Below are positions 33,603-42,880 of a DNA stretch of 64,000 bases, one piece after another. The DNA lies in contig NZ_RXHU01000065.1 in the NCBI RefSeq assembly GCF_003955665.1, forward strand, positions 16,239 to 80,238, written 5' to 3'. The position numbers and the translations under genes were made by a program. The notes under the pieces were generated by a model. It had not been told where the DNA came from and made no database searches. It saw nothing but the letters and a program-made list of their open reading frames with translations. The first letter of the stretch is position 1; every line of letters starts with the position of its first letter. This DNA comes from Paenibacillus whitsoniae. Its GTDB lineage: Bacteria > Bacillota > Bacilli > Paenibacillales > NBRC-103111.

Positions 33603-34712
33603 CTATAGGAACTGGAACGGCTCCGTCGAAAGCTCAGACGCGATCACCTGCGTCTGGGTCTTGGCCAGCTGCGCGGCGAGGTAGTCCGCGACGCCGCGCT
33701 TCATGACTTTCTCGACGTTGTGCCCAACGTCGAGGAGTGCAATCCCCGCCGCGAGCGCATCGTGCGCGGTGTGGTAGTCAATGTCGCCGGTGACGAGCAC
33801 ATCGGCGCCCGCAAACATGGCATGCCGCACGTAGCGGCTGCCGGAACCGCCCAGCACGGCCACCTTGCGGATGGGCCGTGCCAGATCGCCGACGACGCGC
33901 ACCGCCGGCACGTCGAACACCCGCTTCGCGTGCGCCGCAAGCTCGCGAAGCGTCATGGCCGCGGGCAGCTTGCCCACGCGCCCCAAACCGAACACTCTAC
34001 CCTTCAGATCCATCGGGTAGAGGTCATAGGCCACCTCTTCGTAAGGGTGGGCCTTCAGCATGGCCTGCACCGCCCTGCGCTGCACAGAGGCGGTGACAAT
34101 CGTCTCCACGCGTACCTCGGCTACGCGTTCCAGCTTGCCTACCTCCCCAATGAACGGATTCGCGCCTTCCTGCGGAAGGAACGTACCGGTCCCGGGGATG
34201 TTGAACGAGCAAGAGCTGTATTGGCCGATGCCGCCAGCTCCCGCCTTAAAGAGCACATCCAGAACTGCCTGGTGATGCGTCTCGGGCACAAACACAACCA
34301 GCTTCTGCAGCTTCTCCGTATGCACATCTTCCAGATGTGTCAACTCCTGCAGCCCCAGCTGGCTCGCCAGCAAATCGTTGACGCCGCCCTCGGCTACATC
34401 CAGATTCGTATGGGCGATGTAGACCGCGATGTCGTGTTTGATCAGCTTTTCATACAATCGCCCTGCAGGCGAATCCGTTTGCAGATGGGCCAGCGGCCGG
34501 AAAATAATCGCATGATGCGCGATGATCAAGTCCACGCCCGCGGCAATCGCTTCATCCACCACCGCATCGGTGACATCCAGCGCCACCAGCACTCTGCGAA
34601 TATCCTTTTGAAGCGTGCCGAGCTGCAAGCCAATCTTATCATCCGCCATCGCATAATGCTTTGGCGCAAGCTGCTCAAACAGTTGAATTACCGTTTGACC
34701 TTTTGCAAACAT
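33603..34712 (-). CDS. yqfO: Nif3-like dinuclear metal centre protein YqfO
   Basis: A 369-residue NIF3/DUF34 protein. N-terminal metal ligands in AHHAIIFRPLAHL and HTNLDVAEGGVNDLLA, C-terminal in GDIDYHTAHDA and DVGHNVEK; between them (residues about 130-230) lies the PII-like insertion found in the long YqfO form. Forms a toroid with two metals per subunit; its substrate is not settled. The gene starts inside trmK: AGGAGG lies within the trmK end and the reading frames overlap by 25 nt. Confidence 0.92.
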   Translation of the reverse strand: MFAKGQTVIQLFEQLAPKHYAMADDKIGLQLGTLQKDIRRVLVALDVTDAVVDEAIAAGVDLIIAHHAIIFRPLAHLQTDSPAGRLYEKLIKHDIAVYIAHTNLDVAEGGVNDLLASQLGLQELTHLEDVHTEKLQKLVVFVPETHHQAVLDVLFKAGAGGIGQYSSCSFNIPGTGTFLPQEGANPFIGEVGKLERVAEVRVETIVTASVQRRAVQAMLKAHPYEEVAYDLYPMDLKGRVFGLGRVGKLPAAMTLRELAAHAKRVFDVPAVRVVGDLARPIRKVAVLGGSGSRYVRHAMFAGADVLVTGDIDYHTAHDALAAGIALLDVGHNVEKVMKRGVADYLAAQLAKTQTQVIASELSTEPFQFL

Positions 34713-35452
34713 GCGAGCACCTCCTGAATGTCACGAATCTCCTGCCGCACCTGCTCAGCCTTCAAAGCGGATGCTTCAGCAGTGGACAGCTGCAACTGCG
34801 CTTCAATCATCGCGAGCTTTTTGAGCTCGCTCTCCCATTTCATGAACCAAATGTCCGGCGCTTGCTCCATCAGATAAGGTCCCATCAGCAACAGCCGATC
34901 CTTCTGCACCCGTACGCCGTCCGGAAGCGTACGGTCGGCATATAAAGCTTCTAGCGCCGCTTGCTCCAGAGCCGGCACCTGAGCCGCCGTCAAAATCTCA
35001 TAGATCTTGCCGTCTTCCTCCAATATGGCTTCCGAAGTCAAGCTCCAGCCGTTACTGAGCAGCCAACGACGGACATGCTCCTCTCCGACATTGGGCTGCA
35101 AAATCAGCAAAGAAACGCCTTCTAGCTTTGCCTTGCCCGCCTCCAGAATGGAGGCGATCAAGCTGCCCCCCATCCCTGCAATTGTAATAACGTCGACTTC
35201 ACCGGGTGCTATGACGGCCAGCCCATCGCCGGAACGAACGTCGATCGTCCGAGATAGGCCGCACTCCAGCACTTGTCGTTTCGCTGCTTCAAACGGTCCC
35301 GGATTGACTTCTCCCGCTACGCCGTATGTAATGATTTGATTTTGAGCCAAATATGTTGGCAGTAATGCATGATCCGATCCAATGTCCGCAAGCTTTACGC
35401 CTGCCGGCACCCGATCTGCAATCATTCCAAGTCTTTTCGATAATTTCACCAT
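34688..35452 (-). CDS. trmK: tRNA (adenine22-N1)-methyltransferase TrmK
   Basis: A 254-residue SAM-dependent enzyme that methylates A22 in tRNA-Ser and tRNA-Tyr types. Class I fold with ADIGSDHALLPTYL near residue 22, VITIAGMGGSLI near 90 and ILQPNVGEEHVRRWL near 116; the C-terminal 60 residues are a coiled coil, as in B. subtilis YqfN. Overlaps yqfO by 25 nt. Follows the membrane protein gene by 3 nt. Confidence 0.92.
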   Translation of the reverse strand: MVKLSKRLGMIADRVPAGVKLADIGSDHALLPTYLAQNQIITYGVAGEVNPGPFEAAKRQVLECGLSRTIDVRSGDGLAVIAPGEVDVITIAGMGGSLIASILEAGKAKLEGVSLLILQPNVGEEHVRRWLLSNGWSLTSEAILEEDGKIYEILTAAQVPALEQAALEALYADRTLPDGVRVQKDRLLLMGPYLMEQAPDIWFMKWESELKKLAMIEAQLQLSTAEASALKAEQVRQEIRDIQEVLACLQKVKR

Positions 35453-35455
35453 CTG

Positions 35456-36286
35456 TTACATTACCCACTCTACCCATTTTTTTCGCAGCGCAAAAAGAGC
35501 CGCACCTGCTGTTACTAATTTTACCGCAAACGAAAGCTGAATGATACGCACGCTCATATTGGCATCCAGCACAAATGTCATCGCTTCCGGCATAAACCAC
35601 ACCAAACAGCCAATCAGCATCAGCACGCCGGCCGCCTGTTTATTCGTATGATGCGCAAGCCAAGCCATCCATATGAGCACGATGCTTACCGGAAGCCAGC
35701 TAATTTCCAGCGTGAACCAAGCCGGGTGCTCCAGACGCTGCAGCAGCAGCCAGCCATACGTGCCGACAAGCCCTAACCAGCCGCAAATTTGGAAAATCGC
35801 CATCCGGCCGATTAATCCGTTGAACAGCCATATCATACTGCATAGCGCCAAATAACTGATATAGGCTGCGTTCGCATGGACACCGGCTAGATAAAGGATG
35901 TAGATCCCGAGCAGTAGCATAGCAACCGACGAAACCCCACACAGCACATAAGCCACAATCGGCTTCTTCGTGCGCTCCCGATAAGCAAGACCGTAGCACA
36001 GAATGACCAGCAGCGCAGAGACCCCAATTTGCATTGGCAATGCAAAAGAGTTAAAATTAAGAGCAGATAAGGCAACTGCAGTAATTATTGCAACGATGGC
36101 CAACCAGATTTTCCAGGAACTGTTTGTAACGGTTGTGGCGGTTATGCCCAATATGGATGCCTGCTTGGTCACCGTATCATCACCGTATAGATTTAATAAA
36201 AAATCGCAGTAATGCTCCGGAAGCAGCTTGCTCCGCCGCCATCTTTCAATTTCTCTTACAATCATCGTTCTTTTTTCAGCATCCAT
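35456..36286 (-). CDS. DUF2157-like multispan membrane protein
   Basis: A 276-residue protein. The N-terminal soluble part (VREIERWRRSKLLPEHYCDFLLNLYG) resembles the short helical domain before the membrane region of DUF2157-type proteins; then about eight predicted spans. Function unknown. Its gene takes the place of cccA (cytochrome c550) between sigA and trmK in B. subtilis. It is 3 nt upstream of trmK, so probably cotranscribed. Confidence 0.7.
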   Translation of the reverse strand: MDAEKRTMIVREIERWRRSKLLPEHYCDFLLNLYGDDTVTKQASILGITATTVTNSSWKIWLAIVAIITAVALSALNFNSFALPMQIGVSALLVILCYGLAYRERTKKPIVAYVLCGVSSVAMLLLGIYILYLAGVHANAAYISYLALCSMIWLFNGLIGRMAIFQICGWLGLVGTYGWLLLQRLEHPAWFTLEISWLPVSIVLIWMAWLAHHTNKQAAGVLMLIGCLVWFMPEAMTFVLDANMSVRIIQLSFAVKLVTAGAALFALRKKWVEWVM

Positions 36287-36380
36287 AGTTTCGTCACCTT
36301 CCTAGCTACTATATCGGTGCGCGCAGGGTGAAGCTTTAGTAGCAGTTTTGGGCGACCCTTCCATCCTTCATTTCCATGCA

Positions 36381-36409
36381 AAAAGACCCCGCCGAATATC
36401 GGCAGGGCC
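36381..36409 (-). terminator. Terminator of the dnaG-sigA operon
   Basis: On the minus strand GGCCCTGCCGA, loop TAT, TCGGCGGGGTC, TTTTT. Confidence 0.88.
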
Positions 36410-36420
36410 TGATCCACGAC

Positions 36421-37536
36421 TTATTCCAGAAAATCTTTTAAACGTTTGCTGCGGCTCGGATGTCTAAGCTTTCTGAGTGCCTTTGCCTCAATTTGACGAA
36501 TCCGTTCCCTTGTAACGCCGAACACTTTCCCAACCTCTTCCAACGTACGTGTACGTCCGTCGTCCAGACCAAAGCGCAGGCGAAGCACGTTCTCTTCTCT
36601 TTCCGTGAGCGTATCCAACACATCTTCCAGCTGTTCTTTGAGCAGTTCGTACGCTGCAGCATCGGCAGGAGCTAAAGCTTCCTGATCCTCGATGAAATCT
36701 CCCAAGTGCGAATCGTCCTCTTCGCCAATCGGCGTTTCGAGCGATACAGGTTCTTGAGCAATCTTCATGATCTCGCGCACTTTATCGGTGCTTAAGTCCA
36801 TTTCTTTTGCGATCTCTTCAGGTGCCGGTTCACGGCCAAGTTCCTGCAGCAATTGACGGGATACGCGGATCAGCTTGTTGATGGTTTCCACCATATGTAC
36901 CGGAATCCGGATCGTTCTTGCTTGGTCGGCAATTGCACGCGTAATCGCTTGACGAATCCACCAGGTCGCATACGTACTGAATTTATAGCCCTTCGTATGG
37001 TCAAACTTTTCAACCGCTTTGATCAGACCCATGTTGCCTTCCTGAATCAAATCAAGGAACAGCATGCCGCGGCCTACATAACGTTTGGCGATCGAGACAA
37101 CAAGACGCAGATTCGCTTCCGCCAGACGGCGCTTCGCTTCTTCGTCCCCGTTTTCTATACGTTTGGCCAAGCCCACCTCGTCTTCCGCAGAAAGCAACGG
37201 CACCCGGCCGATTTCCTTCAAATACATCCGAACGGGATCATTAATTTTAATCCCCGGCGGCAAGGCCAGATCATCGTCAAAGTTAAACTCGTCGCGCTCA
37301 TTGTCCTCGGAATTCATAGAATCGTCGTCCGATTCATTCCCTACATCAATGCCTTGCTCGGAGAGTTGTTCAAAAAACTCATCGATTTGTTCAGGATCCT
37401 GATCGAAGGGAGCTAATTTCTCCATAATATCCTTGTAAGTCAATGAAGACCTTTTCTTCCCTTGCTCAATAAGCTGGTCTTTCACTTGTTCCAAGGTCAA
37501 TTCTGTCTCTAGTTCTGTACGCTGATCATTCGCCAT
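36421..37536 (-). CDS. sigA: Primary sigma factor SigA (RpoD)
   Basis: A 371-residue sigma-70. Region 1.1 at the N-terminus (KDQLIEQGKKRSSLTYKDI), then DPVRMYLKEIGRVPLLS (1.2), region 2 with NLRLVVSIAKRYVGRG and KGYKFSTYATWWIRQAITRA (-10 recognition), region 3, and region 4 with EEVGKVFGVTRERIRQIEAKALRKLRHP (-35 recognition). It directs the consensus promoters found across the window. The ATG at 37536 follows GGAGGAGGGAG. It lies 36 nt downstream of dnaG, the classic macromolecular synthesis operon order. Confidence 0.97.
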   Translation of the reverse strand: MANDQRTELETELTLEQVKDQLIEQGKKRSSLTYKDIMEKLAPFDQDPEQIDEFFEQLSEQGIDVGNESDDDSMNSEDNERDEFNFDDDLALPPGIKINDPVRMYLKEIGRVPLLSAEDEVGLAKRIENGDEEAKRRLAEANLRLVVSIAKRYVGRGMLFLDLIQEGNMGLIKAVEKFDHTKGYKFSTYATWWIRQAITRAIADQARTIRIPVHMVETINKLIRVSRQLLQELGREPAPEEIAKEMDLSTDKVREIMKIAQEPVSLETPIGEEDDSHLGDFIEDQEALAPADAAAYELLKEQLEDVLDTLTEREENVLRLRFGLDDGRTRTLEEVGKVFGVTRERIRQIEAKALRKLRHPSRSKRLKDFLE

Positions 37537-37572
37537 GGTACGGACTCCCTCCTCCCTAGTCATGAAGTAAAG

Positions 37573-39423
37573 CTAAGATGACTTCAACTGCTGTTCTAGG
37601 GCAATAATTTCAATTGCAATTTGCGCAGCCTTCAGGTGGTCGCCTTCACGCTCCGCGCGGACTCGCTCTTCTTTCTTGCGCGCTACTTCTTCTTGCATCG
37701 GAACTTTACGAATCTGGCGAATATAGTCGTCAATCACTTGTTCGTTCATTCCATGACCGGCTCCCATCATGACGATGGAACTGGCCAAGCTCTCAAGCTG
37801 TTCGTCTTGCAGCATGGCAATGTATCGGCTTGCATCGGGCTCAGCATATTGAGCGTAGTAAGCATATAAATAAGCAGCTAAGACTGCGTGAGCTTCAACA
37901 TTGAATTGATCACCAAGCTCCTTTTCCACATGCGCGCAAACCTCGCGATCATGCATCATAACCGCTAAAATCAAACGTTCTGCATTATGATAGGCAGGTA
38001 AAAGCGTTGGCGACTTGTTAGAGCGCGTTCGTTCCGCCCCTCTCCCATTATTCATAACATTATTCCACAGAATTGGTTTATTATCCCCATCCGGCTTGTT
38101 TTTTTCGGACTGCAGCAAGATTTCATGGAGATCCAATTTCATAGCTTCATAGGAAGAATCCGGGAATTCAGAGGCAAGCTGTTTCAGGTAATGCTCCCTC
38201 TCCATTGGGGAAGGAAGTGTACTGATCAATTTCACCGCAGACTGTAAATAACGAATGCGGTCACCATCCTCGTGCAATTTAAAATTTTTGCGAATGTATA
38301 AAAGCTTATATTTCATCGATGGTACGGAAGCGCCAATGACCTCGCGTACGAATCGGTCGAACCCGAATTGCCCAATATATTCGTCGGGATCTTTGCCATC
38401 CGGTAACATCGCTACCGTAACGCGGCTTCCTGCTTCCTCCAACAAAGGAATGCTCTTGTATGCCGCAGCTTGACCTGCATGATCGCCATCGTAACAAACG
38501 ACGATCTGATCGGCATTCCGGTTCAGAATCGAGGCATGCTCCTTCGTCAGCGCGGTTCCCATGGTTGCTACACCGTTCGTAACGCCAGCTTCCCAAGCTT
38601 TGATCAAGTCTACGTATCCTTCGAAGATGATGGCTTGCTGCATTTTACGCATGTTCGGCCGCGCCAGATGCATGTTATACAAAGTACGGCTCTTATTAAA
38701 TAGGATAGACTCCGGACTGTTCAAATATTTCGGCTGAGCGTCCCCCATGGCTCTTCCTGCAAAAGCGATCACTTTGCCGGCCGAATCGCAAATGGGAAAC
38801 ATGATGCGCTCCCGAAATTTGTCCACATATCCTTGTCCGTCATGCTTAGCCGATATCAAGCCCCCGCGCTCCATCAAGGCAAGATCGAATCCGCGCTTCT
38901 CAAGCTGCTGGACTAACGTATCCCACATCGCCGGCGCATAACCGATCTGAAAAGTATCGATGAGCTTATCAGAGATGCCTCTGGCAGTCAAGTAACCTTT
39001 TGCCGCCCGCCCCTGCTCCGTATTGCCGACAATATAATGATAAAATTTGGCGGCGAATTCATAGGCTTTGAGCAAAGTCGCTTTTTCCTGCTGCTGCTCG
39101 TTCTGTTCTTCGGAAGCACCTTCCCATGTAATAGGAATATCCGCTTCCTCTGCCAACTTCCTTATCGCTTCAGGATAGCTTAGACCTTCGATTTCCATAA
39201 TAAAACGAATGACATTTCCGCCCGCCTGACACCCGAAACAGTTATAAATCTGCTTTTCAGGTGTCACGGTAAACGAAGGGCTCTTCTCGGAGTGAAACGG
39301 ACATAAGCCCTTCATATAGTGCCCTTGTTTTGTTAAATGTACGTGCCTGCCAACAACATCAACAATGTCATGACGTGTAAGTACAGCCTCAATGACCTCT
39401 TCAGGTATGCGTCCGTACCTCAT
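37573..39423 (-). CDS. dnaG: DNA primase DnaG
   Basis: A 616-residue primase. Zinc finger with Cys41, His44, Cys62 and Cys65 (CPFHSEKSPSF, YNCFGCQ), then the catalytic core with TOPRIM motif IIFEGYVDLIKA and the acidic CYDGDHAG, and the C-terminal helicase-binding domain (residues about 450-616), which interacts with the replicative helicase. The ATG at 39423 is used because TAGGTGG overlaps the earlier ATG. Between yqxD and sigA as in B. subtilis. Confidence 0.96.
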   Translation of the reverse strand: MRYGRIPEEVIEAVLTRHDIVDVVGRHVHLTKQGHYMKGLCPFHSEKSPSFTVTPEKQIYNCFGCQAGGNVIRFIMEIEGLSYPEAIRKLAEEADIPITWEGASEEQNEQQQEKATLLKAYEFAAKFYHYIVGNTEQGRAAKGYLTARGISDKLIDTFQIGYAPAMWDTLVQQLEKRGFDLALMERGGLISAKHDGQGYVDKFRERIMFPICDSAGKVIAFAGRAMGDAQPKYLNSPESILFNKSRTLYNMHLARPNMRKMQQAIIFEGYVDLIKAWEAGVTNGVATMGTALTKEHASILNRNADQIVVCYDGDHAGQAAAYKSIPLLEEAGSRVTVAMLPDGKDPDEYIGQFGFDRFVREVIGASVPSMKYKLLYIRKNFKLHEDGDRIRYLQSAVKLISTLPSPMEREHYLKQLASEFPDSSYEAMKLDLHEILLQSEKNKPDGDNKPILWNNVMNNGRGAERTRSNKSPTLLPAYHNAERLILAVMMHDREVCAHVEKELGDQFNVEAHAVLAAYLYAYYAQYAEPDASRYIAMLQDEQLESLASSIVMMGAGHGMNEQVIDDYIRQIRKVPMQEEVARKKEERVRAEREGDHLKAAQIAIEIIALEQQLKSS

Positions 39424-39472
39424 TTCCATCCACCTACAATTCAAGTCGCTATTTCCGACTCAGTACTATTCG

Positions 39473-39934
39473 CTATTCTTTTTCGATTTCCTGCAAATAT
39501 TTTAAAAGTTTTGTCAAACCGTGTAGAAAATTTTTGCGATCTTCCTCCGTAAAAGGTTTCGGCCCTTTCGTATGCTTGCCGCTCCTTCGAAGCTTCGCGG
39601 AAGCATGGCGGCGTTCAAGCAAATAGTCAATCGAGCTGTCTGTGTATTCCTGTCCGCGATTGGTGAGGCAGATCGCCCCTTTGGCCAGCCCTAAAGCGGC
39701 AAGTCCAAAATCTTGAGTAACCAAAATGTCCCTGGAACGAATATGATTGGCAATGTATAAATCGACAGATTGATCGGATCGGTCGACTTGCACAACCTTC
39801 ACGCCGGGATTTTCCTTCATTTTGTGATCAAACGAAGCGACCAGCACCACTTGGATACCGAATGGCTTCGCCGCCTGTTCGATTTCCGCTTTGACAGGGC
39901 AAGCATCTGCATCGACAACGATTTGTCTTACCAT
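39473..39934 (-). CDS. yqxD: YqxD/YaiI family protein (DUF188, PIN-like)
   Basis: A 153-residue protein starting VRQIVVDADACPVK, the DUF188 hallmark, with DILVTQDFGLAALGLAKGA in the middle; the acidic residues resemble PIN-like nucleases. The function is unknown. Directly upstream of dnaG, a conserved order. Confidence 0.9.
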   Translation of the reverse strand: MVRQIVVDADACPVKAEIEQAAKPFGIQVVLVASFDHKMKENPGVKVVQVDRSDQSVDLYIANHIRSRDILVTQDFGLAALGLAKGAICLTNRGQEYTDSSIDYLLERRHASAKLRRSGKHTKGPKPFTEEDRKNFLHGLTKLLKYLQEIEKE

Positions 39935-40022
39935 CCAAGGACATTCCGCCTTTTCGAAATCTCACCGTACTATTATATACGATGGGTGAGCAAAAAAATC
40001 CTGCAAAGCCGATCATAAAACG

Positions 40023-40838
40023 TTACTGCACATATTCGATGTGGTCCAGAATCAGACTCGCCGTTTCTTCGACGGCACGGTTGGATACGTCGAAAACGAC
40101 ACAGCCGATCCGGTTCATGATCTTGTCTGCAAAATCCAGTTCTAGTTTTATACGTTCCACATTCGCATAGGTTGCATTTTCTGCAAGGCCGAGCGTGCGA
40201 AGTCGTTCCTGGCGGATCACATTGAGCTTGTCCGGGTCAATGCGCAGGCCGATGATTTTATCCCTGGGCACGGTGTAAATCGCCGCCGGCGGCTGCATTT
40301 CCGGAACGAGCGGCACGTTGGCTACTTTTAAACGCTTATGTGCCAAATACATCGAAAGCGGCGTTTTGGACGTTCGGGAGACGCCAAGCAAAATGATGTC
40401 CGCCTTTTGAATGCCGCTGAAATCACGTCCATCGTCGTACTTCACCGCGAATTCGATCGCTTCTACCTTTTTAAAATAATCTTCATCCAGCGGATGAATC
40501 ATGCCGGGTTGCCTGCGCGGTTCCTGGTGCAGCACATTGCCCAGCGCAGTTACGACAGGGCCTAACAAATCAATGTAAGGAATATCGTATTGCTTGGCTT
40601 TCGAGATCAAGTCGTCCCTGAGTTCGGGAATGACCAACGTAAAGACGACGATGCCGCCATGCACCCGAATTGCGTTAATGACTTTATCAATCGCGTCAAA
40701 ATCGTGCACGAACGGCGCTCGCACAATCTCAACAGGCGCCGGATGAAACTGCATCGCGGCGGCGCGAACAACCGATTCCCCCGTTTCGCCGACGGAATCG
40801 GAAACCACATACACCCGAGTGGGCTGCGGCTGCGTCAT
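40023..40838 (-). CDS. yqfL: Pyruvate, phosphate dikinase regulatory protein (PDRP/YqfL)
   Basis: A 271-residue DUF299 protein, a bifunctional ADP-dependent kinase and Pi-dependent phosphorylase that controls pyruvate phosphate dikinase or PEP synthase. YVVSDSVGETGESVVRAA at the start, P-loop-like GVSRTSKTPLSMYLAHK near residue 150, and GLRIDPDKLNVIRQER. In B. subtilis it is also linked to CcpN-dependent gene control. ATG at 40838 is 8 nt after AAGGTGG. In Bacillus it follows glyS; here it follows recO. Confidence 0.92.
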   Translation of the reverse strand: MTQPQPTRVYVVSDSVGETGESVVRAAAMQFHPAPVEIVRAPFVHDFDAIDKVINAIRVHGGIVVFTLVIPELRDDLISKAKQYDIPYIDLLGPVVTALGNVLHQEPRRQPGMIHPLDEDYFKKVEAIEFAVKYDDGRDFSGIQKADIILLGVSRTSKTPLSMYLAHKRLKVANVPLVPEMQPPAAIYTVPRDKIIGLRIDPDKLNVIRQERLRTLGLAENATYANVERIKLELDFADKIMNRIGCVVFDVSNRAVEETASLILDHIEYVQ

Positions 40839-40930
40839 AACATCTACCACCTTCCCGCACGAGAAAAACCTCACCGATCTGCAGACAGCATAAAGGCGAG
40901 GCGATTTCAAGAGCGTTTGCATGTGAAATC

Positions 40931-41680
40931 CTAAATGTTATACTTCTCCATTTGTTCGATAAATCCTCTTGCTTTCCAATGCACACCGATGTGCGTATCC
41001 ATGTAAGTTCGCATGCATGTTTTCAGCTGTTGTTTCGTTTCTTCTTTCACTTGAACGCTGCCAAGTCTGCGCATATCCATGCGTGGAAACAGTTTGAGCA
41101 GCTTCTGAGCCCCTTCTCCAACGGCAATGGCCGAAGGATCTTTGTGTCGGCATCGCATACAAAGCAGCCCTCCCAACGTGGGACTGAACGAAATAATGCC
41201 ATCGGTGCCGCCGCACGACACACAGCTGTCTGTCACCGGCAAGTAGCCGGCGAGGCCGAACATTTTCATTTCATAGAGATGAACGACGATTTGCATGTCC
41301 TTGCCCTCTTCAATTGCCGCAAGACCTGCGCGGAGCTGCTCAAAAAAATAATGCCCGCCCTCGTCATCGCCAAACATCCGATCCGTCATCTCCGTTAAAT
41401 AGGAAGCATAAGCCGATTTATGTAAGTCTTCCCGCAGCGCATGATGCGCTTCGATGATTTCCGCTCCATTCAATGAGCCCATTTGGCCGCGCTGCTTAAA
41501 AAAAACAAAATCGCCGTACGTGAACAGCTGCGTAACGGCGGCATGCTTGCTTTTTACTTTCTTCGCCCCCCGAGCCATAACACTAACCTTCCCCAGCTCG
41601 GGGGTGAATAAGCGAACGATTTTATTGCCCTCTCCGTGATCCATCGTACGAATCACAATTCCCTGAACGCTCTGCAGCAC
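40931..41680 (-). CDS. recO: DNA repair protein RecO
   Basis: A 249-residue protein with N-terminal OB fold (QGIVIRTMDHGEGNKIVRLFT) and a C-terminal helical domain with a four-cysteine zinc site (CVSCGG and CMRC near residues 153 and 175). It loads RecA onto SSB-coated DNA. Starts at GTG 41680 after GGGGGAAAC. Placed after yqzL and era as in Bacilli. Confidence 0.95.
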   Translation of the reverse strand: MLQSVQGIVIRTMDHGEGNKIVRLFTPELGKVSVMARGAKKVKSKHAAVTQLFTYGDFVFFKQRGQMGSLNGAEIIEAHHALREDLHKSAYASYLTEMTDRMFGDDEGGHYFFEQLRAGLAAIEEGKDMQIVVHLYEMKMFGLAGYLPVTDSCVSCGGTDGIISFSPTLGGLLCMRCRHKDPSAIAVGEGAQKLLKLFPRMDMRRLGSVQVKEETKQQLKTCMRTYMDTHIGVHWKARGFIEQMEKYNI

Positions 41681-41724
41681 AACGTTTCCCCCATGATCGA
41701 GCTGTCCGTTAAGCCTGCTTCAAC

Positions 41725-41877
41725 CTCAGTTGCTCAGGCCGTCAAACAGCTCTTCATTCGATTGATCTTCTTCGGCAACCTCGGCGTCCATGCCAGGTTC
41801 TCCCGTGACTTGCTTGTACAGCAGATAGGCGTCCACATCACCGGTCTTTGAAAAATACGTCCACGAAAAATCTTTCA
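41725..41877 (-). CDS. yqzL: YqzL family small protein (50 residues)
   Basis: Too short for most gene finders. It starts MKDFSWTYFSKTGDVDAYLLYK, of which the F-SKTGDVDAYLLYK part is the YqzL pattern, and ends in an acidic tail. GAGGAGG lies 10 nt before the ATG at 41877. It sits between era and recO exactly as B. subtilis yqzL. Function unknown. Confidence 0.9.
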
Positions 41878-41974
41878 TGTTCAGCATCCTCCTCATCGAA
41901 CGTGATGTTCATAGGATGCACAGTCCGCTGCACACTATGCGACATCGCAATTGGTACTCTCAGGGAACTGCGTG

Positions 41975-42880
41975 TTAATCGTGACGGAAGCCTAGATCTT
42001 TGAGCACGCGATCCTGATTACGCCAATCTTTTTTCACTTTTACCCACAACTCCAGAAACGTCTTGGAGCCGAGCAATGTCTCGATGTCGCGGCGGGCTTG
42101 CTTGCCGATTTCTTTGAGCAGGCTGCCCTGCTTACCGATGACAATGCCCTTCTGTGAGTCGCGCTCCACGAAAATCACGGCGGAAATATGCACAACGCCG
42201 TTTGCTTCGACGCGCATATCTTCAATTTGCACCGCAATGGAATGCGGGATTTCCTCGCGCGTCAGATGCAATATTTTCTCACGTATAAGTTCCGCACACA
42301 CGAATTGCTCGGGATGATCTGTGATCTGATCAGCAGGATAGTATTGCGGCCCTTCCGGCAAGTAGCGAATAATTTGCTCCAGCAAAGTTGTAACATTGTT
42401 GCCCTTCAGCGCGGAAACCGGAACAACCTCAGCAAAGCTGTACAAGTCTTTATACTGCACGATGACTTCAAACAACTTTTCAGGCTGAACGAGATCGATT
42501 TTGTTCAGTACGAGGAAGACCGGCGTCGTCACATGCTTGAGCTGCTCAATAATATAGCGGTCCCCCCCGCCGATCCCATCCGCCACGTCCACCAGGAACA
42601 TCACGGCGTCCACCTCGCCAAGCGTGCCATGGGCTACTTTGCTCATATAATCGCCGAGTTTGGACGTGGGCTTATGAATACCCGGGGTATCCAGGAATAC
42701 GATCTGGCCGCTGCCCGACGTATAGACGCCATGAATTTTATTACGGGTCGTTTGCGGCTTATCCGACATAATCGCAATCTTTTGGCCGATGATTTGGTTC
42801 ATCAGCGTAGATTTGCCGACGTTCGGTCGTCCGATAATTGCGACAAAGCCGGATTTGAATGCTGTTTTGGTCACTTCCAT
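41975..42880 (-). CDS. era: GTPase Era
   Basis: A 301-residue GTPase for 16S rRNA maturation and 30S assembly. G1 GRPNVGKST at 17-25, G3 DTPGIHKP, G4 NKIDLV, and a C-terminal KH domain (VIVIGKQGSLLKEIGKQAR-type segment, residues about 225-300) that binds the 3' end of 16S rRNA. The ATG directly follows the cdd stop, with the ribosome site CGGAGG inside cdd. Confidence 0.96.
   Translation of the reverse strand: MEVTKTAFKSGFVAIIGRPNVGKSTLMNQIIGQKIAIMSDKPQTTRNKIHGVYTSGSGQIVFLDTPGIHKPTSKLGDYMSKVAHGTLGEVDAVMFLVDVADGIGGGDRYIIEQLKHVTTPVFLVLNKIDLVQPEKLFEVIVQYKDLYSFAEVVPVSALKGNNVTTLLEQIIRYLPEGPQYYPADQITDHPEQFVCAELIREKILHLTREEIPHSIAVQIEDMRVEANGVVHISAVIFVERDSQKGIVIGKQGSLLKEIGKQARRDIETLLGSKTFLELWVKVKKDWRNQDRVLKDLGFRHD

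Noticed and set aside
33720..34727. Long plus-strand frame opposite yqfO
   Set aside because: Shadow of a GC-rich conserved gene; composition unlike a protein.
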